This document shows, one piece after another, positions 1 to 8,871 of a DNA stretch of 64,000 bases. Numbering within the stretch: the first letter of the stretch is position 1; each line of letters starts with the position of its first letter. This stretch comes from Amycolatopsis nivea. GTDB lineage: Bacteria > Actinomycetota > Actinomycetes > Mycobacteriales > Pseudonocardiaceae. The stretch covers positions 1 to 64,000 of the forward strand of contig NZ_SDLT01000041.1 of assembly GCF_004522235.1 (NCBI RefSeq), read 5' to 3'. The notes under the pieces were generated by a model. The model saw only the letters and a program-made list of their open reading frames with translations. It made no database searches and was not told where the DNA came from. The translations under genes and the position numbers were made by a program.

Positions 1-23
1 CAAGATGCCGCACCGGAGCCAAT

Positions 24-2432
24 TCAACTTGCCGAAACCAGCGGCGCGAGAGATTCGATGAGGTCGGTGGGATCCGGTTCGGTGCGAGTCAAATGCAGTC
101 GGCCGAGCACCTGCAGGCGCAGCGGCGCGGCCTCGCAAGCCCTCGGCTGGACGGAGACGGAGGCCGGTGTCCGCGGCATCAGGCGATCGTCGCCCCCTGA
201 CGTGGCACGCTCGCCGCCCTCCGACGTTTCGACTTGCTGCGCTGTGCTCACTGCGTGCGGCGCGGGTTGTGGTTCGCCCTTGGGCTGAAGGTCTGTGAGT
301 TCGTGCGTGGCAGTGCGGGCCGGGGAGGGAACGTCGATCACGACACGCGCTGGCGGGGTTTCGGGCGCGGGTTCGTGTGACTCCGCGGTGACGAACTCAT
401 ACTTGGTGCAGTGCTCCCGGCTGTCCGCGCTGGCCGCGCGAGTAGCTGCAGTTCGTTCATTGCGCCGGGGATCGTCTTCGGTCTGGGAAACTGAGGTGCT
501 CTTGGTCGCGGGCTGGTCGAAGCCAGCGGGTTCTGCGGCATGGAGCAACGCGAGCAGCTCAGCGGTGTCGGTTCCGGGCAGGGTGAATAAGCGGGTGCCG
601 GCCAGGGCATCGGTCAGGCTCGGGCTGGTCGCTCCGATCGTGCCGTCATCTCGGACCCGGGCGGTGCCGCCGGGGTGCCATTGGCCGAGCAGCACGCCAG
701 CCAGGCCGAAACCTGCGCCGTTGTCGAGGATGGCTTGCATTCGCCGGCCGGTGTCTGGCGTTGGCGATGCGACCAGCACCGCATGCACGGGGCTGTCGTA
801 GGTGCGCGGCGCAAGCTCCTGGTCGGCTTCGTCCTCGTCACGGACGCGTGTCAGGAGTTCTGCTTCCAAGACTGACAGAGCGGCCGGCAGGTCGTCGACG
901 ATGCGGAGCCGCGCAGGCACTCGTCGCGATAGGTCGGTTCCGAGCACAGCTTCGGCGTCAGCGGCTGGAATGACCACGATGGCACCTTGGCCGTCGTTCG
1001 CGGGCTGCGCGAGCAGGGCGACGATCAGCGCACGTGCAGCGGCGTAGGCACCGGGGCCGATGAGCCCAAGACCGTTACTGCGGGCGAGATCGAGCGCGAC
1101 GGTCTGTCCCTCGCGGAGGCCGACCGCGGTCGTCTCTTGCGTGGACAGCAGTGCGCGGGCGGTGGCTTGGGCGCGGGCGCGCGTATCGAGGTCAGCCGGC
1201 CTCATATCCTGCGAGGCGGGAGAGGTCGCCTCTTCGTCGTGGGGCAACCTTACGGAGTCGTGCGCGATCCGCAGAGCACGTACGACCGGGGCCACGCCCG
1301 GATCGTCGGTTTCCACGGTGCCGGGCCGGTAACGGCTGCGGCGGCGCAGGCGCACGCTGATCATTGCGACGGTGATGAGCGCGGCAAGACCCAGGCCGAC
1401 GAACGCACCGGTAGACAGCGAGATGCCGAGGGCAGGACTCGCTGTCGCAGTGGGAGGAACGGCTTCGGCTGGGGTCCCGGGAGCGGACGATTGTTGCTTT
1501 GACGGCGCCTGCGTGTTGGGTTGCTTGTCGGGGCCAGACGCCTGTGGCGGGACGTACGGAGCTGGGGGTGCTACGACAGGTGGCGACGCGGGAGAGCTGG
1601 GTGCCAGCACGGGCAGCCGTAGTTGCCAACCTGGTCGGATGAGACTCGGTGTGGTGAATACCGTCCCGTCGGTCTGCGTGGTACCTCGGTTCAGCTTCCA
1701 GATCTCCGGCCAGCGATTGCCGTCACCGAGGCAACGTTGCGCGACCCGCCAGAGGCTGTCGTGCACCCCGTGCTCAGGTGACCGCACGGTTTCCAGGCCC
1801 CGCGGGGTCGCCGTGGCGGCTCGAGTGTGCACTGCAGCGGTGACGATCCCCGGCCCATCCTCGGCCACGGTCGCCTCCGTCGACGTTTCGACGTGGTGGA
1901 GCGCCGTGGCGATTGTCGTGTGTCCGCCTGCGGAAAGCGCGGTCGTGGCAGCCTGGGTCGGCGTGACCGAGGTGGGTGTCCGACTGCTGAGGACGGAGAA
2001 CACGATCGCTCCGACGAGCACGCCCGCTGCTGTGCGTAGCGGGCCATGGCGGACGTCGTGCGCTGAACGGTGCCAGGGCGTGGAGTGCGCTGTGTGCAAG
2101 ATTACGGCCAGCACGTCGAACGCGAACCGGGCCCACAAGGGCCACAGCGCACAGGCCAGGACGTCGAGCAGGAACTGTGGTGACATCGGTGTTAGCAGGA
2201 TGCTCCGGATCTCGTCCCAGGCAGGGATGTGGTCAGGCAATGGCCATCCGATGAAATGAACCAAGGCTGCGGGCAGGCCGACCATCAGAGCAAGCAGGAC
2301 GACGACCGCGAACAGGGCGCGCATCACACGCCGGAGCACCCGAGCTACGGCGGCGAGGAGCGACCAATAGCAAGGACCAGTGCTGAACGATCGGTCCGTT
2401 TGCCGCTGCGCCAGGTCTGATGTTGCGGTCAT
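24..2432 (-). CDS. LysM-domain membrane protein, C-terminally truncated (BTAD domain missing)
   Basis: 802 residues. The N-terminal 150 residues hold three hydrophobic segments. A LysM-like module follows (about 225-275, with LWRVAQRCLGDGNRWPEIWKLN), then a Pro/Ser-rich linker and another membrane segment near residue 340. The last residues, LRLQVLGRLHLT, look like the opening strand of a bacterial transcriptional activator (BTAD) region, but a TGA follows about 20 residues later. Actinobacterial homologues of this layout usually run to 1000 residues or more and carry the whole BTAD module, so this copy is probably truncated or frameshifted at the window edge. It is the last gene of the Tad pilus run, 50 bp downstream of the previous gene. 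A regulatory or envelope-sensing role is inferred. The start ATG is preceded by AAGGAATCG. Confidence 0.7.
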   Translation of the reverse strand: MTATSDLAQRQTDRSFSTGPCYWSLLAAVARVLRRVMRALFAVVVLLALMVGLPAALVHFIGWPLPDHIPAWDEIRSILLTPMSPQFLLDVLACALWPLWARFAFDVLAVILHTAHSTPWHRSAHDVRHGPLRTAAGVLVGAIVFSVLSSRTPTSVTPTQAATTALSAGGHTTIATALHHVETSTEATVAEDGPGIVTAAVHTRAATATPRGLETVRSPEHGVHDSLWRVAQRCLGDGNRWPEIWKLNRGTTQTDGTVFTTPSLIRPGWQLRLPVLAPSSPASPPVVAPPAPYVPPQASGPDKQPNTQAPSKQQSSAPGTPAEAVPPTATASPALGISLSTGAFVGLGLAALITVAMISVRLRRRSRYRPGTVETDDPGVAPVVRALRIAHDSVRLPHDEEATSPASQDMRPADLDTRARAQATARALLSTQETTAVGLREGQTVALDLARSNGLGLIGPGAYAAARALIVALLAQPANDGQGAIVVIPAADAEAVLGTDLSRRVPARLRIVDDLPAALSVLEAELLTRVRDEDEADQELAPRTYDSPVHAVLVASPTPDTGRRMQAILDNGAGFGLAGVLLGQWHPGGTARVRDDGTIGATSPSLTDALAGTRLFTLPGTDTAELLALLHAAEPAGFDQPATKSTSVSQTEDDPRRNERTAATRAASADSREHCTKYEFVTAESHEPAPETPPARVVIDVPSPARTATHELTDLQPKGEPQPAPHAVSTAQQVETSEGGERATSGGDDRLMPRTPASVSVQPRACEAAPLRLQVLGRLHLTRTEPDPTDLIESLAPLVSAS

Positions 2433-2482
2433 GACGTGCTCGATTCCTTGGTGGTGCGGGCGATGTCAGGACGGCGCGAAGG

Positions 2483-2893
2483 TCAGGTCACCGTTGCAGA
2501 CGTGCCCACCGAACTGGCGCTAGGTACTGCCACCTCTTGACGGGTCGCTGGCGTCTTCGTGGAAGCCGGCCGGTGGTCGGTGCCTGTCTTCGCAGCCGCC
2601 GCGCCGGCAGTCGATCGCTTCCGTTTGGCGCGGGATGGCTTCCGGCCATCGAACCATTGAGCCAGATCCGCGGCCGGCACATCAGTGAACTGCGCAAGTT
2701 CATCGATGCCAATAACGTCGTTGGCGGCGGCCAGGGTTTCGCCGAGTTCTCTTTCGATTTCGTTCAGCTGGTCGGCGACGCCGGCTCGCCGCTGCGCCAG
2801 GTCTCCGATCCGTTTCGCTGTGGCTGCACGCCTTGCGCTACGAGCAGAATCAGCTTCCACGACGCGGCGCTCGATCTCCTCGCTGGTGGCCAT
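2483..2893 (-). CDS. Small coiled-coil protein of unknown function
   Basis: 136 residues. The N-terminal half is charged and heptad-like (residues 1-55, rich in Glu, Arg and Ala), which suggests a coiled coil. Around residues 55-85 a short helical segment (IGIDELAQFTDVPAADLAQW) resembles a DNA-binding helix pair. The tail is basic then Ser/Thr-rich and probably disordered. The ATG at 2893 has a strong GGGGAGGAAA ribosome site, which rejects longer upstream starts in this frame. It lies between a membrane protein and the LysM protein at the end of the Tad run. I do not recognise the family; a role in DNA binding or pilus-locus regulation is only a guess. Confidence 0.6.
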   Translation of the reverse strand: MATSEEIERRVVEADSARSARRAATAKRIGDLAQRRAGVADQLNEIERELGETLAAANDVIGIDELAQFTDVPAADLAQWFDGRKPSRAKRKRSTAGAAAAKTGTDHRPASTKTPATRQEVAVPSASSVGTSATVT

Positions 2894-3056
2894 TTTCCTC
2901 CCCTCTCCGTTGACGCGCCGTACTTCCTGGCTTGACCAGTACGACATGTCGACAACCTCGCTGGCGGTCGATACCAAGGGGCTGCTGTCGCGCGCTCCTG
3001 GTCCAGGACAGGTCACTGCGGGCCCTTCTCTCATTGGGCTCTCCCCAGCAACGCGC

Positions 3057-3986
3057 TCACCGGCCCTGGGCCGATGCCGTGCCCGCAGCAAGTCGCTGCG
3101 ACGCCACGCTGTTAGACCAGAACGATGCCGGTTGTTCCCATGGAAACTCTCCGGCATCGACCGTGTCGCGGGCGGCCGTGATGTAGGCGAACACTGTCTG
3201 CGGCAACGCTTCCGCCGCCTGCGGGAGCCGACGGACATCGCCACGGCCGGGCAGCACTGCGAGGGCAGCCTCTGCGCGGGCGGCCAGCTCGACGTGGCGG
3301 AGTTTCCCTTCCCAGGCCCTGACAAGCGCGATGCAGCAGTCCACATGCTGCGCGACCTCGCCGAGGGCGTCGTCGACCTCGGCGATCGCCGCACGGGCAT
3401 CGGCGGCCAGCTCGCTGGCCGCGTAGTCGGGGTCGGCGGCGAGTTCGTCGGCCACGCGCCGGGCCGTACGAGTGTGGTCCAGCAATTCCAGTGCCTGCCA
3501 GACGATGCGGTGCACCTCGCGCGGAACGGCGGGGCCGAGCCAAGCACGAGCCGGGCTGCGGTGGAGTTCGTCCACGCCTGCGATCAGTGCCCGTACCGCA
3601 GTATCGGCACCGAGGCCAATGAGATCGCGTCGGCGGACGAAAAACTCTCCCCGCCGGACTTCCAGTCGGCACGACGATGCGTCATGATGTCCGTGCTCGG
3701 CGAGCAGCCCTGCGGCGCGCTCCCAGCCGACGATCGCACTAAACCCCACGACCAGGCCACCAACGCAGATCACAGCGACTCCCACCTCCGCTGTCACCGC
3801 AACGACCGTCCCCGCGATACCGCCCAGCACGCCGACTACCACCCACGGGCGCAGTGCCGCACACATACGCTCGCGACGCCATCGCGACGGCGCGACATCG
3901 GGGTTCAGCAGAATCGCGTCGGGTCCGTCCGGGAACGTAGCCGCGCGCACTGGTGTCGGCGTAGCGCATTGGTTCTGTTGTTTCAT
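3057..3986 (-). CDS. Hypothetical membrane protein of the Tad locus
   Basis: 309 residues. A short polar N-terminus is followed by two adjacent transmembrane segments (about 47-85, WVVVGVLGGIAGTVVAV then VGVAVICVGGLVVGF). The remaining 220 residues are soluble, helix-rich and Ala/Arg/Asp-rich, which suggests a cytoplasmic helical domain on a membrane hairpin. It begins 36 bp after the TadG-like gene with an AAAGGAAA-type ribosome site, so it is probably co-transcribed with the pilus genes. No motif identifies a function. Similar proteins of unknown role sit at the same place in actinobacterial tad operons, so a pilus accessory role is inferred from position. Confidence 0.65.
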   Translation of the reverse strand: MKQQNQCATPTPVRAATFPDGPDAILLNPDVAPSRWRRERMCAALRPWVVVGVLGGIAGTVVAVTAEVGVAVICVGGLVVGFSAIVGWERAAGLLAEHGHHDASSCRLEVRRGEFFVRRRDLIGLGADTAVRALIAGVDELHRSPARAWLGPAVPREVHRIVWQALELLDHTRTARRVADELAADPDYAASELAADARAAIAEVDDALGEVAQHVDCCIALVRAWEGKLRHVELAARAEAALAVLPGRGDVRRLPQAAEALPQTVFAYITAARDTVDAGEFPWEQPASFWSNSVASQRLAAGTASAQGR

Positions 3987-4022
3987 CGGAGGTTTCCTTT
4001 CGACCGCATCAGAATTCGCTGG

Positions 4023-4469
4023 CTAGCCGGAGGTGTCGGATATCCCTCGCTGTGGCCGGGCCTGTCCAATCCCTGTGACTGTGATCGAGCCGATTCCCAC
4101 GAACCCGAGCAGTTGAGTCGATTGGCTGACGGTGACGGTCACTGTGACGGTGTTGTCAGCGACGGACACACTGCCGCCGTGGCCGGTAGCGGCGAGGTAC
4201 TGGTGCGCCAGAGCGGTTGCTTGGCCGGGAACCAGGCGCAAGGTGCCATTGGAGCGATAGGCAGACAAATCGATGGCTTGCGCTCCGGCGCGGGCAGCTT
4301 CTTGGGCCTCACCGATCGCTCGAATTTTGCTTGCCAGGGCCAGACCGCCGTCCAACACCAAGCCGCTGAAGGCGATGACCGCCGTAACCAGCACGACGAC
4401 GAACGCGGTGACTCGTCCGTCTTCGTCCTCGCGCAGTCGCCGCAGCCACGCCGGCAATGTGGCAAGCAT
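4023..4469 (-). CDS. TadG-like pilus assembly protein (Flp-family, lacks Glu+5)
   Basis: 148 residues. It starts with a basic stretch ending RRLREDEDG, then a single hydrophobic helix (VTAFVVVLVTAVIAFSGLVL) and a DGG turn, the usual layout of the N-terminus of TadG-like proteins. The C-terminal 90 residues form an extracytoplasmic domain with a Val/Thr repeat. Unlike the two TadE-like proteins and the pilin, the residue five positions after the possible cleavage Gly is Phe rather than Glu, so prepilin peptidase may not process it. Its ATG shares one base with the stop of the upstream TadE-like gene (TGATG), which suggests translational coupling. Likely a minor or structural component of the pilus machine. 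Confidence 0.75.
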   Translation of the reverse strand: MLATLPAWLRRLREDEDGRVTAFVVVLVTAVIAFSGLVLDGGLALASKIRAIGEAQEAARAGAQAIDLSAYRSNGTLRLVPGQATALAHQYLAATGHGGSVSVADNTVTVTVTVSQSTQLLGFVGIGSITVTGIGQARPQRGISDTSG

Positions 4470-4939
4470 CAGGAACCCCCTGCGTTCGCTGCGACGCCAC
4501 GGTATGTGTCCACAGGGGACGAGAACGACGCGGAAATCCGGACACTTCCCGGCACGCCGAGAAGTGCAAGGTCCGACAGTCCCACCGTGCACCTGACTTC
4601 CACGCTGGCAACGGCACCTGGCCGGAATCCCGCCGTATTGACGGTGACAGCCAGGCCCTGACAGGTGATTCCGGCGTTGGCCAGGGCCGCGGACGCGGTG
4701 TTGCGCGCGTCGTTCTGCGCGTTTGTCATGCTGCGGGCGAGAGACGCGGCGCGTGCTGCTTGATGTGCGGCGTCTTCGAGCCGAAGGTTGGCGTCTGCCA
4801 ATCGTCCGCAGAAGACGACGAACAGCAGCATTATGATCAAAGCCGGAGTAAGCAGTACCAGTTCTGCAGTGGCCGATCCTCGCTCGTCGTCGCGTAGCGA
4901 ACGCCACCACTGTCCATATCGGTTCTTCTGAGCGCTCAC
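4469..4939 (-). CDS. TadE-like pseudopilin
   Basis: 156 residues. The N-terminus carries the prepilin-like signature DDERG followed by SATAELVLLTPALIIMLLF. There is a Gly before the cleavage point, Glu at position +5, and a long hydrophobic helix. The C-terminal part is an extracytoplasmic domain with two cysteines (in GITCQG and VEVRCTVG) that could form a disulfide. TadE-family proteins are minor pseudopilins matured by the prepilin peptidase and needed for Flp pilus assembly. The gene overlaps the upstream TadE-like gene by ATGA and the downstream TadG-like gene by one base. Confidence 0.85.
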   Translation of the reverse strand: MSAQKNRYGQWWRSLRDDERGSATAELVLLTPALIIMLLFVVFCGRLADANLRLEDAAHQAARAASLARSMTNAQNDARNTASAALANAGITCQGLAVTVNTAGFRPGAVASVEVRCTVGLSDLALLGVPGSVRISASFSSPVDTYRGVAANAGGS

Positions 4940-5412
4940 GGCTGTGCTCCGCTGCGGAATCGTTCGACCGGTCCAGCCGCGTCGCCGTCGGCCATCAGCG
5001 TCAAGAAGGGAAGGACTTGGATCACGGCACCTTCCACGTGCACGGACGCTCGCTCCGGGCTACGGATTACGGTGACGTGCGGATCACGCAGCGGGCCGCG
5101 GCCCAACTGCTGAAGGATCTGATCGGCTGCGTTCTGTCCGCGCGCGGCGGTACCGCCTTGCACGCGTGTGGCCGACAGCGCTTGAGATGCGGCAGCCTGG
5201 GCGACGTGGGACGCGTGCATCCATAACGCGAACTGCGCGATCGACATGATGAGCAGCAGCAATAAAGGTGTCGCGAGCACGAGTTCTGCCGTGGCCGCGC
5301 CTCGTTCGTCCGCCATGAGTCGACGCAAGCCTGCGCGCGACACCAGTCGCGGCGTCGAAGGCGTCGTCGCGACCGGAGAGCCGGAACCATCGATAGCCAT
5401 CGTCGAGTTCAC
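4936..5412 (-). CDS. TadE-like pseudopilin
   Basis: 158 residues from a GTG at 5412 that overlaps the pilin stop (GTGA); an in-frame ATG at 5400 is an alternative. The signature ADERG, then AATAELVLATPLLLLLIMS, has a Gly at -1 and Glu at +5, as expected for a prepilin peptidase substrate. The remainder is a periplasm-facing domain with an Ala/Gln-rich helix (SHVAQAAASQALSATRVQ). It is the first of two tandem TadE-like genes. They share the N-terminal motif but have divergent C-terminal domains, so they may form a heteromeric pseudopilin. Confidence 0.85.
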   Translation of the reverse strand: MNSTMAIDGSGSPVATTPSTPRLVSRAGLRRLMADERGAATAELVLATPLLLLLIMSIAQFALWMHASHVAQAAASQALSATRVQGGTAARGQNAADQILQQLGRGPLRDPHVTVIRSPERASVHVEGAVIQVLPFLTLMADGDAAGPVERFRSGAQP

Positions 5413-5597
5413 ATGTGGATGCTGTTGGCCTTGTCGGTGACCACTTTCACCAGCAGCGCGATCACGACCAAGGCCAGCGCGACGAGCGCGGCAGTGACGA
5501 GTACGGTTTCAGTGGTGTATCCGCCTTCATCCTCGCGCAAGCGCCGCACGTGCTCCTTGGTGAATGTCCACAACAGAATAATGGGCGTTAACATCAT
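5409..5597 (-). CDS. Flp-type pilin subunit
   Basis: 62 residues. The short basic leader ends EDEGG, followed by YTTETVLVTAALVALALVVI: cleavage after Gly, Glu at +5 and a hydrophobic assembly helix, which is the hallmark of Flp major pilins. It is the smallest of the prepilin-like proteins here and precedes the two TadE genes, so it is the best candidate for the fibre subunit. Two adjacent ATGs (5597, 5594) lie just after AGAGGAAA; the second has better spacing. It sits 36 bp after tadC and overlaps the next gene by GTGA. Confidence 0.85.
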   Translation of the reverse strand: MMLTPIILLWTFTKEHVRRLREDEGGYTTETVLVTAALVALALVVIALLVKVVTDKANSIHM

Positions 5598-5633
5598 TTT
5601 CCTCTCATGAAATGTCCACTGTGGATAGATAAG

Positions 5634-6527
5634 TCAGAATCCTCCTAGCACTGCGGCCACAGCCGGGTAGCCGATGAACAACAAGAACCCGATGAACAGC
5701 ACGATCACGGGCAAGCTCATCCGTTCCGTAGCGGCTTGAGCATCGCCTTCGGCATCGGTGAGCTCCCGTGTCCGCAAAGCGGAAGCCTTCGCCTGCAGGG
5801 ACGCGCGGACGCGGGCGCCCTCAGTGCCCGCAAGGCTGACCGAGGAGGAGAGCTCGGCGAGTTCGCGGACATCGAGTTCATCGCCGAGCGCACGAAGAGT
5901 GGCCCACGGAGTAACGCGTGTGACCTTCGCGATGGTCAGCGCACGTCGGATCTGGTTGAACGAGCGGCCACGTCCGACTGTGGCGGCATCGGTGAGCGCG
6001 CCTTCCACTCCAGCACCTCCGGCGAGGGTGACCCGGATCAGGTTGAGATAGGCGCTCAGCGCGAGACGGAAGTCAGCACGACGACGGGCGGCATCGCGCC
6101 GAACCGTGATGTCCGGCAGCAGAAAGCCCATGAACGCTACGAGCAGGCTCGCGATCAGCGATGCCTCCCAGGCCAAGGGCATACCCAGCAGGGCTACTGC
6201 GATCGAGACGAGGGTCGGCAGAAGCAGTCCTGCGATCGCGAGTGCTGCTTTGTCGGCCAAGTGGGAGGGAACGGGTTTACCGGTGATAGCGAGGTCTCTG
6301 CGCAGGCTGGGGCTGGGCAGACCGAGTGCAGTCAGCAGCCTGACGAACGGCTTCCCCAGCGTGGCCGCCCATCCGGGCCGTTCCTGCGGCGTGATCGGTG
6401 GTGGCGCTGGCGTGTTATCAAGTTGCCTCAGTAGCGAGGCCAGTCCGGGGCGCGGCGGCACTGCCCACACGAAGATGGCCCAAATGCCCAGCCCGAACCC
6501 AACACCGATTACCAGCGCGGTGATCAT
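5634..6527 (-). CDS. tadC: Type II secretion F-family protein TadC
   Basis: 297 residues, membrane-embedded, with an N-terminal helix (MITALVIGVGFGLGIWAIFV), a paired central hairpin (about 100-150) and C-terminal helices. The soluble middle holds the T2SSF core (RRADFRLALSAYLNLIRVTLAGGAGVEGAL). TadC pairs with TadB as the inner-membrane platform of the Flp pilus machine and is driven by TadA. The ATG at 6527 is supported by an AGGAGGTG ribosome site and an ATGA overlap with tadB, so the longer upstream start is rejected. The C-terminus ends in a hydrophobic segment (LPVIVLFIGFLLFIGYPAVA). Confidence 0.9.
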   Translation of the reverse strand: MITALVIGVGFGLGIWAIFVWAVPPRPGLASLLRQLDNTPAPPPITPQERPGWAATLGKPFVRLLTALGLPSPSLRRDLAITGKPVPSHLADKAALAIAGLLLPTLVSIAVALLGMPLAWEASLIASLLVAFMGFLLPDITVRRDAARRRADFRLALSAYLNLIRVTLAGGAGVEGALTDAATVGRGRSFNQIRRALTIAKVTRVTPWATLRALGDELDVRELAELSSSVSLAGTEGARVRASLQAKASALRTRELTDAEGDAQAATERMSLPVIVLFIGFLLFIGYPAVAAVLGGF

Positions 6528-7429
6528 GCTTGCACCTCCTCGGCAGACGCCGTTGCTCCGTCGTGGCTGTGCAGTGCGTCTAGGCCGGTCAGGAATCGGT
6601 CTGGGGTTTGGTAACGAGCCATGCGTGCGAGCCACAGGAAGGACAAGGTGAATAGCGCTCCGACCACGGCGAGCACGATCTGTCCGAGAGCGGAGTCGAA
6701 GGGAGCGAGGTAGCCGCGGTTGAGCACGGTCAGCCCCGTGGCGAATGCCATCGTGACGCCGACGATCATCCGGACGCTGGTCCGGGTGCGAGCGCGGCCG
6801 GCTTCGACCCGCAGCCGCATGGACACCTGCTCACGGGTCTCGGTCGCGAGTTCGCCGAGCAGCTCGGCCAGCTGGCGAGCTTGCTTCTCGGAGGCCAGAA
6901 CGAGAGCACTGATGAGCAAGTCCGCCGTCGGATCGGCGAGCTGGTCGGCCAGGTGCCGGAGGCTGCGAGCGAGCCGGTCGCCGCGTTCGAGGCGGAACGT
7001 CAGCTCGTGAATCTCCGGGCGAATCGCCTCGGGCACGGTTTCTGCGGTGGCGACTATGGCTTGCTCCAACCCTGCCGCCGCGGCGAGAGTGTCGCGCAAC
7101 ATCTCGCTCCACGAAGCGATCGCTTCGATGCGCGCCACAGCTCGGGCGTGCTGCTTGTTCGAGCCGAGCACACGCGGCAGGCCCCAGGTCGCCATCGCCG
7201 CAAGGACGCCGCCGACGAGCCATCCTGTGCCAATGGCGACCATGATGCCCGCGGCCCCGGCCGCGAGCAGCCACCGCGCCCGGAGTGGATCGCGTCCGGT
7301 CTCTCCGCTGTTGCGTCCACCCCACCGGGGCCAGCGCATGGTGATGCCCCGCCAGCCGGCCGCAATCAGCAGCAGGCCGAGTCCGACACCAGTGCCGAGC
7401 AGCCCCATCAGCGCGGTGGTGGTGTTCAC
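6524..7429 (-). CDS. tadB: Type II secretion F-family protein TadB
   Basis: About 301 residues. N-terminal helices (LMGLLGTGVGLGLLLIAAG; AAGAAGIMVAIGTGWLVGG) precede a cytoplasmic T2SSF domain (IEAIASWSEMLRDTLAAAAGLEQAI), and two C-terminal membrane helices close the protein. It forms the inner-membrane platform with TadC. Three in-frame GTGs exist (7441, 7438, 7429). I prefer 7429 because it gives a GTGA overlap with the tadA stop and lies 11 nt after GGAAGGG; 7441 adds four residues. The gene is embedded in the strictly overlapping tadZ-tadA-tadB-tadC block. Confidence 0.9.
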   Translation of the reverse strand: MNTTTALMGLLGTGVGLGLLLIAAGWRGITMRWPRWGGRNSGETGRDPLRARWLLAAGAAGIMVAIGTGWLVGGVLAAMATWGLPRVLGSNKQHARAVARIEAIASWSEMLRDTLAAAAGLEQAIVATAETVPEAIRPEIHELTFRLERGDRLARSLRHLADQLADPTADLLISALVLASEKQARQLAELLGELATETREQVSMRLRVEAGRARTRTSVRMIVGVTMAFATGLTVLNRGYLAPFDSALGQIVLAVVGALFTLSFLWLARMARYQTPDRFLTGLDALHSHDGATASAEEVQA

Positions 7430-8871
7430 GGCTTCCACCACCCTTCCGCCCGGTCCAGCAGATCCGGGTCGAAGCCCGCGTCGATGAGCTCATCGACTGT
7501 GGCCGTGCGCAGCGGGACACCCGGAATCGCGCGGAGGTCAACTGCTGGACGCCACACCTCGTTCGAGATCACTTGAGTGCCGTCCGCGCCGACGACTTCG
7601 CGGATCGAGGACACGACTCGTTTGCTGTCCGCACCTCGCGGTTTCTCCAGGTGGACCACGAAATGCAGCGCAGAAGCGACCAACAGGTTCGTGGCTTCCA
7701 GCGACAGGCGTTCAGGCCCTTGGACCGCGTAGGCGGCGAGTTTCGTGAACACACCACTGGACAGGGACGAATGGAGCGTGCCCATCGAGCCGTCGTTGCC
7801 CATGGACATGGCGTTGGTGAGGGGGATGACGACCGGCCCGCGGACCTCGCCGACGATGACCCGGTCCGGGCTCATCCGCAACGACTGCCACACCAGCTCG
7901 GACTGTGAAATCTCGCCCTGGCCTTCGACGTTGGCTTCGCGGGCCTGCATCGCGACCACATCCGGGTGGCCGGGATCGTGATCCAGCCCCAGTTCGAAGA
8001 CATCCTCGATGGTGACCAGACGCTCGTGCGGCGGGATCGCCGAGGCCAGCGCCCTCAGGAGGGTCGTCTTGCCAATCGCGACGCCACCGGTCACGAGTAC
8101 GTTCTTGCGAGCCCGCACCATCGCGCCGAGAAAGTTCTCCAGCGCCAGGTCGAGCGTTCCGTTCTCCCTCAGTTCCCGCAACGTCACCCGGGCGAACCGA
8201 TGGTGCCGGATCGACAGCGACGGCCTGGCGGTCACTGCCATCACTGCCGACGCGCGTTCCCCGCCAGGCAGGGAGAAGTTGACGATCGGACTGCCGCGGT
8301 CGAAGCGCCGTTCCTCCACGCCGGAGCGTGCGGCGAGGTCGCGGATCAGCTCTACGAGTTCGGCATCCGAGCCGGTAATCGGAGCCAGGCGTTCCCGCCT
8401 GCCCGAGGCGTAGCGGACGAATACCCGGTCTCCGTTGATGTTGACGTTCTCGATGTCCGGGTTGGCGAGCAGCGGCTCGAGGCCGGCCATGCCGAAAATC
8501 TCGTCCAACACGGCGGAAAGAACGCGACGCTCGACGTCCTGCGGCACCACTGCTCCACCGGTGTCGAGTTCGTGCTGCGCTTGCTTTTCTGCGGCATCAG
8601 CAAGAATCGCTTGAGCCATCCGGCGCCGTTCGCCCGCTTCCAGCGCGGGTCGGCCGGCATCGTCGTCAGCCTGGATGCGCGAGGACAACTGCTGAGACAA
8701 TTCGCGGCGAAGACGAACACGCAGCCGCTCCATTGCCGCGGCCACGTGAGGATCGACGCCGGGAACACTCGCTGGCCCTGGAACGGAGGACGTGGACGGT
8801 GCCAGATCTGGTCGCATGACCGCACCGTTACGGGAAGCACGCTGGCCGGGTTGGATGTGTGGCGAGGTCAT
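7426..8871 (-). CDS. tadA: Pilus assembly ATPase TadA (CpaF/VirB11 family)
   Basis: 481 residues. It is a hexameric secretion ATPase that powers Flp pilus polymerisation at the cytoplasmic face. The N-terminal 130 residues are variable. The catalytic domain shows the Walker A motif TGGVAIGKTTLLRA, followed by the Asp box and His-containing segments typical of the family (TIEDVFELGL; RMSPDRVIVGEVRGP; NDGSMGTLHS). The start at 8871 is chosen for the ATGA overlap with the upstream ATPase gene; a longer in-frame extension upstream overlaps that gene and has no ribosome site. The order tadZ-tadA-tadB-tadC is the standard tad order. Confidence 0.93.
   Translation of the reverse strand: MTSPHIQPGQRASRNGAVMRPDLAPSTSSVPGPASVPGVDPHVAAAMERLRVRLRRELSQQLSSRIQADDDAGRPALEAGERRRMAQAILADAAEKQAQHELDTGGAVVPQDVERRVLSAVLDEIFGMAGLEPLLANPDIENVNINGDRVFVRYASGRRERLAPITGSDAELVELIRDLAARSGVEERRFDRGSPIVNFSLPGGERASAVMAVTARPSLSIRHHRFARVTLRELRENGTLDLALENFLGAMVRARKNVLVTGGVAIGKTTLLRALASAIPPHERLVTIEDVFELGLDHDPGHPDVVAMQAREANVEGQGEISQSELVWQSLRMSPDRVIVGEVRGPVVIPLTNAMSMGNDGSMGTLHSSLSSGVFTKLAAYAVQGPERLSLEATNLLVASALHFVVHLEKPRGADSKRVVSSIREVVGADGTQVISNEVWRPAVDLRAIPGVPLRTATVDELIDAGFDPDLLDRAEGWWKP

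Noticed and set aside
2685..4661. Long plus-strand open frame opposite the pilus accessory genes
   Set aside because: It spans three well-supported minus-strand genes with ribosome sites, membrane segments and overlaps; its product is Arg/Ser-rich with no recognisable domain. It is a shadow of high GC.
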